Source: CAVVKW01 sp963761705 (GTDB lineage Bacteria; Verrucomicrobiota; Verrucomicrobiia; Chthoniobacterales; JAATET01). Taken from it: a DNA stretch of 64,000 bases. The stretch spans positions 1 through 64,000 of the forward strand of contig CAVXHK010000003.1 of NCBI GenBank assembly GCA_963761705.1, written 5' to 3'. Shown in pieces: positions 54,448 to 62,200 of this stretch (the stretch's first letter is position 1; each line of letters opens with the position of its first letter). A program made the position numbers and the translations under genes. Below the pieces are notes generated by a model. That model made no database searches. It saw nothing but the letters and a program-made list of their open reading frames with translations, and had not been told where the DNA came from.

Positions 54448-55748
54448 GGCCGATTCTTAATCGCGGCGGCGTGGGCGGGGAAGCCTTCGTAGTCGGCGAG
54501 GGTGGCGGCGGTGGGACGCAGACTTTCGAATCCTTCGCGGGTGCAGTAGGCGAGGGAGGTGCGCTTGAGGAAGGAATGGATGGTGGTGCAGGAGTGCGAT
54601 TTGGCGAAGCCGCCGGTGGGCAGGATGGCGTTGACGCCGATGCAGTAGTTGCCCGCGCTGATGGGGGTGTGGGAGCCGAGGAGGATCTCGCCGGCGTTGC
54701 GGATGCGCGGCAGGACGGCGAAGGGTTCCGCGACGAGGAGTTCCATGTGTTCGGGGGCGTATTCGTTGACGAAATCGACGGCGTCGTCGAAGGAATCGGT
54801 GACGACGATGCCGCCGTAGGTCGAGAGACCGGTGGCGCAGAAGGTGCGGCGGGGTTCCGGGAGGTCGGCGATGAGGTCGGGGAGGAGGTCGGCGACCTTC
54901 GCGGCGAGATCGTCGGAGTCGGTCACGAGGACGGCGGCGGAGTCGGGGCCGTGTTCGGCTTCGATGAGGAGGTCGAGAGCGACGATGCGCGGGTCGGCGT
55001 GCGCGTCGGCGAGGATGATGGATTCGCTGGGGCCGGCGGGGAGGCCGACGTCGACTTCACTCGAGAGCAGGCGCTTGGCGGCGGAACAGAATTGGTTGCC
55101 GGGGCCGAGAAGCTTGTTCACGCGGGGGATGGTCGCGGTGCCGAAGGCGAGGGCGGCGATGGCGGACGCGCCGCCGATTTTGTAGATCCGGTCGACGCCG
55201 ATCTGGCGGGCGGCGTAGAGGGTGGCGGCGTCGACGGTGCCGTCGGGGTTTGGTGGCGTGCAGACGGCGATGCGTGGGACCTTGGCCTCGACGGCGGGGA
55301 CGGCGAGCATGATGAGGACGGACGGGAACGCGCCCTTGCCGCGGGGGACGTAGAGGCCCATGGCTTCGATGGGGGTGATTTTTTCGCCGGCGTGGACGCC
55401 GGGTTCGACCTCGTGCCAGGTGACCTCGGGCGGGAGCTGGGCGCGGTGGAAGGTGCGGACGTTCCGGATGGCGTGGTCGATCGCGGCGCGGAGGTCGGGA
55501 TCGACGGTCGACTGCGCGGCGTCGAACTCGGCTTCGGTAACGCAAAGAGCGTCGGGGGCGAGGGCGACTTGGTCGATGTCGGCGAGGTGACGGGAAAGGG
55601 CGGCGTCACCGTCCGCGCGGACGTCGGCGATGAGGCGAGCGGCGATTTCGGAGGCGTTGGCGATGTCGGTCTCGGAGCGGCGGAGGAGACGGGCGCGGTC
55701 GTCGGCGGTGAGGGACGAGAGGCGGAGTTGGTTGATCGGTGCGGGCAT
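54444..55748 (-). CDS. hisD: Histidinol dehydrogenase
   Basis: About 434 residues from ATG 55,748 (MPAPINQLRLSSL). Family motifs are GLYVPRGKGAFPSVLIML, LLGPGNQFCSAAKRLL, VGLPAGPSESIILADAHADP, LIEAEHGPDSAAVLVT and the C-terminal HTPISAGNYCIGVNAILPTGGFAKSHS. The Zn-dependent enzyme oxidises histidinol to histidine in two NAD+-dependent steps. It is first in a four-gene unit with four-base overlaps; no other his gene is in the window. The upstream leader has two stem-loops. Confidence 0.95.
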   Translation of the reverse strand: MPAPINQLRLSSLTADDRARLLRRSETDIANASEIAARLIADVRADGDAALSRHLADIDQVALAPDALCVTEAEFDAAQSTVDPDLRAAIDHAIRNVRTFHRAQLPPEVTWHEVEPGVHAGEKITPIEAMGLYVPRGKGAFPSVLIMLAVPAVEAKVPRIAVCTPPNPDGTVDAATLYAARQIGVDRIYKIGGASAIAALAFGTATIPRVNKLLGPGNQFCSAAKRLLSSEVDVGLPAGPSESIILADAHADPRIVALDLLIEAEHGPDSAAVLVTDSDDLAAKVADLLPDLIADLPEPRRTFCATGLSTYGGIVVTDSFDDAVDFVNEYAPEHMELLVAEPFAVLPRIRNAGEILLGSHTPISAGNYCIGVNAILPTGGFAKSHSCTTIHSFLKRTSLAYCTREGFESLRPTAATLADYEGFPAHAAAIKNRP

Positions 55749-55755
55749 GAATACG

Positions 55756-55917
55756 AATACGTTTTGAACAGAGCATCGGCGGCTGGGAAGCCGCGAGGCA
55801 GACTGCATCGGCTCTGCGATGCAGCCCGGAGGGCGAGACGAGCGGGAGCGAGCGAGTCAACACCGCACAGAAGTTACGTTAGTCGAGGGACACGAATGCA
55901 AATACGGTTTGAACAGA
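55756..55917. repeat. 17-bp near-identical direct repeat flanking the hisD leader
   Basis: AATACGTTTTGAACAGA at 55,756-55,772 and AATACGGTTTGAACAGA at 55,901-55,917 differ at one base and are 145 bases apart. They bracket the two stem-loops, so the stretch between them could be an inserted or duplicated segment. Confidence 0.5.
55779..55824 (-). promoter_or_regulatory. Two stem-loops in the hisD leader
   Basis: GCGGCT (55,779-55,784) pairs with AGCCGC (55,789-55,794) across GGGA. CTGCATCG (55,803-55,810) pairs perfectly with CGATGCAG (55,817-55,824) across a six-base loop. Both lie within 80 bases upstream of the hisD start. They may be leader-RNA structures controlling the operon. I see no run of His codons that would suggest classical his attenuation. 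Confidence 0.45.
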
Positions 55918-56033
55918 AGGTAAGAAAGGTCGCAAAGGAATACGGGTGAAAAAGGGGACGCGTTCGGCTCCCGCTGGCGCGGGTTGCCGGGCGTCGGCAC
56001 CAGGATGGTGCCGCTCCTCGAAGGGGAGCAAGG

Positions 56034-57836
56034 CTACGGGTCCGACCGGAGGAGGCGGTCGAGGTTTTCGATGTGTTGGCGAGCTTTGGAGGCGTAGGCT
56101 TCGCTTTGTTGGTCCTCCATTTTCGCCATTTCGCGGACGGATTTTTCGTCGTGCTCGCGGTAGAGCTGGGCGGCCCGCTTGGCTTTTTCTTCGCTGATGC
56201 CGAGGATTTTTAGCGCGTCGGTGGTGAGGTCGAGGGCGCTGCCGAAGGTGTCACGGTGGACGACCTCGATGCCGAGATTGAGAAGCTCGTAGGCGTGTTG
56301 GCGGCTGGTGGCGCGGGCGATGATGCGGAGCTTCGGAAAGTGCTGTTGGACGGTTCGGACGATCTCGTTGGCCTTCTCTTCGTTGTCGATGGCAAGGACG
56401 AAGAGGCAGGCGCGGTCGGCTCCGGCGGCGTGGAGGAGGTCGAGGCGACTGGCGTCGCCGTAAAAAGACTTCATGCCGAAGCGGGCGAGCTGGTCGACTT
56501 GGTCCGGATCGTGGTCGAGGACGGTGGTGGCGAAGCCGTTGGCGCGGAGGATGCGACCGACGACGTGGCCGAAGCGGCCGAAGCCGGCGAGGATGACGGG
56601 GTTCTCGTGTTCGTCGATGTCGTCGGCCGCGCGGTCCGGGCCACGGTTGCGGAAGCGCGGTTGGATGAGGCGGTCGTTGGCGATGAGGAGCAGGGGGGCG
56701 GCGGCCATGCTGAGGGCGACCGCGGAGATGAGGAGGTTCGCGGTGTCGGTGGGAAGAACGGCTTGCTGGGTGGCGAAAGAGAGCAGAACGAACGCAAATT
56801 CACCCCCTTGCGCGAGGGCGCAGGCGAACAGGAAGCGCTGGCTCATCTCGATCCGAAAGCCGGTGCCAAGCGCAAAGAGGACGGCGAACTTGAAGGTGAG
56901 CAGTCCGGCGACGAGGAGGAGAACGGTGATCGGCTGGGCGGCCATGAGGCCGAAGTCGAGGCTCGCGCCGACGGAGATGAAGAACAGGCCGAGGAGGAGG
57001 CCCTTGAACGGCTCGATGTCGGCTTCGAGTTGGACGCGGTATTCGGATTCTGCCAGGACGACGCCGGCGAGGAAGGTGCCGAGGGCGGGAGAGAGGCCGA
57101 CGCTCTGCATGAGGGCCGCGATGCCGATGACGAGGAGAAGCGCGGTGGCGGTGAACATTTCACGCAAGCCCGTCGCGGCGATGGTGCGGAAGAAGGGGCG
57201 AAGGAGAAATCGTCCGCCGAGGATGATCGCGGCCACGGCAGAGGGGACGAGGATCGCCTGCTGCCAAGCGGGGAGGTTGGCGATGCCGCTGGTGGCGTGC
57301 GCGGCGTCGGCGGTTCCAGCGCCGTGGACGGCGAGGAACGGGAGCACGGCGAGGATGGGGATGACCGCGATGTCCTGGAAGAGTAGGACGGCGAAACTGG
57401 CTTCGCCGCCGGGCGTTTTGGTGAGGCCCTTTTCGGCGAGGGACTGGAGGGCGATGGCCGTGGAGGAGAGGGCGAGGATGAGGCCGATCGCGAGGGCGGA
57501 TTGCCAGGCGAGGCCGCAGAGGAGAGCGGTGAGAGCAACGGCGAGGGTGGTGAATCCGACCTGGGATCCGCCGAGGCCGAAGATGGGGCCGCGCATTTTC
57601 CAAAGCACGGCGGGGCGGAGTTCCAAGCCGATGAGAAAAAGCATCAAGACCACGCCGAACTCGGCGAAGTGCATGACGTCCTCGGGATCGCCGGTGAGGT
57701 CGAGCAGCGCGGGGCCGATGATCACTCCCGCGAGCAGGTAGCCGAGGACCGATCCCAGACCGAGTCGCGTGGCGACGGGGACCGCGATCACGGCGGCGGC
57801 GAGGTAGACGAGGGCTTGGAGAAATCCGCCGGTCAT
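56034..57836 (-). CDS. Kef/CPA2-type cation:proton antiporter with TrkA-N domain
   Basis: About 600 residues from ATG 57,836. The N-terminal 12 or so helices begin LVYLAAAVIAVPVATRLGLGSVLGYLLAGVIIGPALL and include LALSSTAIALQSLAEKG and LSPALGTFLAGVVLAESEY, as in Na+/H+ exchangers of the KefB/KefC group. From about residue 405 a TrkA-N nucleotide-binding domain starts (ILAGFGRFGHVVGRIL) with ATTVLDHDPDQVDQL. It is likely a regulated K+ efflux system. It lies eight bases after the AI-2E-type gene in the same orientation. Confidence 0.9.
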   Translation of the reverse strand: MTGGFLQALVYLAAAVIAVPVATRLGLGSVLGYLLAGVIIGPALLDLTGDPEDVMHFAEFGVVLMLFLIGLELRPAVLWKMRGPIFGLGGSQVGFTTLAVALTALLCGLAWQSALAIGLILALSSTAIALQSLAEKGLTKTPGGEASFAVLLFQDIAVIPILAVLPFLAVHGAGTADAAHATSGIANLPAWQQAILVPSAVAAIILGGRFLLRPFFRTIAATGLREMFTATALLLVIGIAALMQSVGLSPALGTFLAGVVLAESEYRVQLEADIEPFKGLLLGLFFISVGASLDFGLMAAQPITVLLLVAGLLTFKFAVLFALGTGFRIEMSQRFLFACALAQGGEFAFVLLSFATQQAVLPTDTANLLISAVALSMAAAPLLLIANDRLIQPRFRNRGPDRAADDIDEHENPVILAGFGRFGHVVGRILRANGFATTVLDHDPDQVDQLARFGMKSFYGDASRLDLLHAAGADRACLFVLAIDNEEKANEIVRTVQQHFPKLRIIARATSRQHAYELLNLGIEVVHRDTFGSALDLTTDALKILGISEEKAKRAAQLYREHDEKSVREMAKMEDQQSEAYASKARQHIENLDRLLRSDP

Positions 57837-57843
57837 GCCGCCA

Positions 57844-59001
57844 CTAGCTGGCCGCGGGGGCGGAATCGTCGGGGTCGGGCGGCGGGGCACCGGATTCTTT
57901 GAGACGTTCCATGTTCAGTCGGCGGACGGGTGGGAGGATGTCGCTGAAGGCGGCTCCGTAGATGTCCCAAGCAGTGAGGAAAAGGCCGCAGATGACCGGG
58001 CCGACGATGAAGCCAATGGGGCCGAAAAGGAAGAGGCCGCCGAGAGTGCCGACGAGGATGAGGAGGTCGGGCATCTCCGCGTCTTTGCCAACGAGGGTGG
58101 GGCGAAGGACGTTGTCGACCGTGCCGACGACGGCGGCGCACCAGACCGCGAGGCCGATGGCTTTGACGGGTTCCCCGGAGATGAAGAGAAAGATGACAGC
58201 GGGCACCCAGACGAGGGCCGAGCCGATGCCGGGGACAACGGAAAGAATGACCATCACGGTGCCCCAGAAGGCGACGCCGTTGATGCCGCAGACCCAGAAG
58301 GCAGCGGCGGCGAGCGATCCCTGGATCAGCCCGATCAAGAGGGTGCCCTTGACGGTGGCGCGGGTCACGGAGACGAAGCGGTCGAGCATGCGCACCTCGT
58401 CCTCGTGGCGGAGTGGCATGTAGTAGAAGATCTTTTCGAGGATGCGGCGTCCGTCGATGAAGAAGAAAAACATCGCGTAGAGCATCACGAAGAAGTTGAG
58501 CAAGAGGAGGGCAGTCCCGGTGGTGAGAGCCGAGGCACTGGACATGAGGTAGCTCCCGGCGGCCTTCACGGCGTTGCCGACGGTGCTCATGATATCCGCG
58601 CTGGTCGGGACGAGGTCGGCGACGGACGGGAGGCGCTCGACGAGCCAATCGTGGACGTCGAACGCTTCCGCACCGGAGAAGGTCTTCTGAACCCAGGGGA
58701 TGGCGGTTTCGCTGACGTCGAAGGCCTGTTTGACGACGAGGCCGACGAAGGCGCTGAGTGGGCCGACGATGAGGAGAAAGAGGATGAGGAGAGTGACGAT
58801 GGACGCAATGGTGCGGCGACCGCGGAAGAGTCTGACGAAGGCGCGGTAGACCGGACTGAGCAAGCCGGCGAGGATGGCTCCGAGGAGGAGCGTCTTCAGG
58901 AAGGGCCAACAGACGGCTAGAAAGAGCAGCGAAATCCCCAGGACGAGGATGAGGACGAAGGCGGTGCGGAAATTTTGACCGCTGACGTGGTGGTCTTCCA
59001 T
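57844..59001 (-). CDS. AI-2E family membrane transporter
   Basis: About 385 residues from ATG 59,001 (MEDHHVSGQNF). Eight or so membrane helices in the AI-2E/PerM arrangement: two helices at the N-terminus (LILVLGISLLFLAVCWPFLKTLLLGAILAGLLSPVY), a long extracytoplasmic loop, then GLIQGSLAAAAFWVCGINGVAFWGTVMVILSVVPGIGSALVWVPAVIFLFISG and a C-terminal VGTLGGLFLFGPIGFIVGPVICGLF. Substrates vary (autoinducer-2, Na+). An in-frame extension upstream to 59,394 lacks similarity. It is divergent from the polyketide synthase. Confidence 0.88.
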   Translation of the reverse strand: MEDHHVSGQNFRTAFVLILVLGISLLFLAVCWPFLKTLLLGAILAGLLSPVYRAFVRLFRGRRTIASIVTLLILFLLIVGPLSAFVGLVVKQAFDVSETAIPWVQKTFSGAEAFDVHDWLVERLPSVADLVPTSADIMSTVGNAVKAAGSYLMSSASALTTGTALLLLNFFVMLYAMFFFFIDGRRILEKIFYYMPLRHEDEVRMLDRFVSVTRATVKGTLLIGLIQGSLAAAAFWVCGINGVAFWGTVMVILSVVPGIGSALVWVPAVIFLFISGEPVKAIGLAVWCAAVVGTVDNVLRPTLVGKDAEMPDLLILVGTLGGLFLFGPIGFIVGPVICGLFLTAWDIYGAAFSDILPPVRRLNMERLKESGAPPPDPDDSAPAAS

Positions 59002-59260
59002 GATTTGGGCTGGATGCTGACGACTGGAACAGAGTTTGGCCTGGGTGGAAAGGGAGGATTTTGCGTCGGAAAATCGAAGGTCGGAAGGGTCAAATGTCTT
59101 GATTTGAGGCTCCGCCTTTTTTGGTTCGGTCGGCAACTGCGAATCGCGGCTCCTTGACGAGGGGTCTTTTTGTAGGGGAATCCCTGATCGCGTACTTTGT
59201 GAGCTGTTTTCCTGGATGAGCGATTGATGAAAACACAAGTTTCCTGATAGACCACTACCC
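59002..59260. promoter_or_regulatory. Divergent intergenic region between AI-2E gene and PKS
   Basis: About 260 bases separate two genes pointing away from each other, so promoters for both should lie here. I could not identify convincing -35/-10 boxes or an operator. No strong ribosome-binding site precedes the likely PKS start GTG at 59,261. Confidence 0.4.
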
Positions 59261-62200
59261 GTGGTCGGAAATGATGATGTGACGGATCGGTTTGCCATCA
59301 TCGGAATCGGTTGCCGGATGCCGCCGAATGGGAATTCGCTCGCGGCGTTCTGGCGATTTCTCATGAAGGGCGGGAACGCGCTGAAACCGATCAAGTCGGA
59401 CCGCTGGGATTGGCGGCAATATTGGGACGAAGATCCGGCGCGGCCGGGGAAGAGCTACGCACCGAAGGCGGCGTGGCTGGATCAGGACATTAAGCAATTT
59501 GATCCGGGGGTTTTTGGGATTTCGCCGCGGGAGGCGGCGTGCATGGATCCGCAGCAGCGGCTGCTTCTGGAATCGACTTGGGAGGCGTTTGAGGAGGCCG
59601 GGATACCGGTGGAGCGGATGGCGGGGTCGCGGACGGGGGTGTTCATCGGGGGATTCTGCCTGGATCATTTGTTGTCGCAGACAAAGGCGGCGAATCTGCC
59701 GCTGGTCGACGCGCATTCGCCGGGGGGTGTGATGATGACGGTGTTGTCGAACCGGATCTCGCACGCGTTCGATCTGCGCGGTCCGAGTCTCACGATGGAC
59801 ACGGCGTGTTCGTCTTCGCTGGTGGCGATCCATTACGCGTGTCAGAGCTTGCGGAGTGGGGAGTCGGAGCTCGCGCTGGCTGGTGGGGTGAACGTGATGG
59901 GGCGGCCGGAGTTTCCGGTCATCATGAGCAAGGGGCACTTTCTTTCGCACCACGGCGAGTGCCACGCCTTCGACGAGACGGCGGCGGGTTATGCTCGCGG
60001 GGAGGGCGCGGGAGTTTTTCTGATCAAGCCGTTGGCGAGGGCGGTTGCGGACGGGGACGAGATTCACGCGGTGATCCGGGGATCGGGGGTGAACTCCGAC
60101 GGGCGGACGGAGGGGCTTTCGCTGCCGAATTGCGAGGCGCAGGGGCGGCTCATTCGCGAGGTTTACGAGCGGGCGGGGGTCGCGCCGAAGGACGTGGACT
60201 ACGTGGAGGCGCACGGCACGGGGACGCAGGCGGGCGACCCGGCGGAGCTGGCTGCTCTCAACGCGAACTTCGGCGCGGGGCGGGAGCGGCGGCTGTGGGT
60301 TGGATCGGTCAAGACGAACGTCGGGCACCTCGAGGCGGCGGCGGGGGTCGCCGGGATGCTGAAGGCGATCGGGGTGCTCAAAAATCGAAAGGTTCCGAAG
60401 AACCTCCATTTTACGAAACCAAATCCGAAGATCCCGTTCGCGGATTATGCGCTGGAGGTTGTCGGTGCGGCGGCGGAGTTGCCGGGGGTGGAGGAGCGGG
60501 CAACGCTTTACGCGGGGGTGAATGGATTCGGCTACGGCGGGACGAACGCGCACGTGTTACTCGAGTCGGCCCCGGCGGAGGAGGTGAATCCGAGCAAGGT
60601 GCCCGCGAACGGTCGCGAAATGACGCGAGTGATCCCCTTCTCGGCGGCGAGCGAGGCGGCTCTGCGGGATTTGGCCGGGAAGTTCGCGTTTTTACTGGGC
60701 GGAGGCGGAACCGCGACTTTGGACGACGTCGCGCACACGGCGGCGTTTCGGCGAAGTCACCTGGGTATCCGGTGCGCGGTGGTTTGCGATGGGGTGGGGC
60801 CACTGCGGGATCAGTTGATCGCGGCATCGACGGGGCAGCCGGCGGAGGGATTGGTGATGGCCGGGAAATCGGTCGAGGCGGGAGCGGGGTTGGTTTTTGT
60901 TTTCACCGGAATGGGACCCCAGTGGTGGGCGATGGGGCGGGAACTCATGGCGAGCGAGCCGATCGTGATGGCGACGGTCGAGGAGGTGGACCGGGTCTTC
61001 GAACCGCTCGCGGGATGGTCGCTGAAGGCGGCGATGCTCGCGGGTGAGAGTGAGTCGCGGATGGCGCACACGGACTTGGCGCAGCCCGCGAATTTCGCCC
61101 TGCAAGTGGCGCTTTATCGGCTCTGGGATTCGCGGGGCATCCGGCCCACTGCCTTGGTCGGGCACAGCGTCGGCGAAGTGTCGGCGGCTTACGTGGCGGG
61201 GGTCTACACGATGGAGGAGGCCGTGCTGGTGAGCTATCATCGGAGCCGCTTGCAGCAAACGACCGCGGGGCAGGGCGCGATGCTGGCGGTTGGGTGCTCG
61301 GAGGAGGAGGCGAACAGCTGGATCGGGGACCGGGACGGCGTGGCGGTGGCCGCGATCAATAGCTTCGGCGCGGTCACGCTTTCGGGTGACCGGGCGGAAC
61401 TCGAAGTCATCGCGGCGGAGCTGGAGGCGGCGGGAATTTTCAACAAATTTCTGCGCGTCGAAGTCGCGTATCACAGTCCGCAGATGGATCCGCTGGAGGC
61501 CGAGCTGCTCGAGGTGCTCGCGCCGCTTGATCCGAAGCCAGCGAGACTGCCGCTCTACTCGACGGCCTACGGAAAGGTGGTTGACCACGCTCGTTGGGAC
61601 GCGGGGTATTGGTGGCAAAACGTGCGGCACGCAGTGCGGTTTGCGGACGCGTCGAAGGGACTCATGGAGGCGGGGTTCACGACGTTTTTGGAGGTCGGCC
61701 CGCACCCGGTGCTGGGAAATTCCATCAAAGAATGCGCCGCCACTCTCAGGCGGGAAGTGGCGGTTTTCCATTCCCTCAAGCGCAAGGAAGACGAGGCGCA
61801 GCGGATGGCCCTGGCGCTGGCCGAGCTTTACGTGGCGGGGTTCGATCCGGATTGGAGCGCACTCGCGCCGGAGCGAGGGCGGATGACGGCGGTGCCGACT
61901 TATCCGTGGAAGCGGCAGCTGCATTGGCTGGAGTCGGAGCGCTCGTTACTGGAGCGGGTGGGGCGTCCGGGGCCGGTGTATCTCAACCGCCCGGTGCAGG
62001 GTGCGGTGACGACGTGGGAGGTCGAGATCAACCGCAATTACTTTCCATTTTTGTTCGATCACGGCGTGCAGGATCAGACGGTGTTTGCGGGCATGGGTTA
62101 CATCGAGGCCGCGCTCACGGTCGGTCGGGAAGGCTTCGGCGGGGAGGCATTCACGCTGGAAAACGTGAGCTTCGACCGCGTGCTGATCGTGGATCCGACG

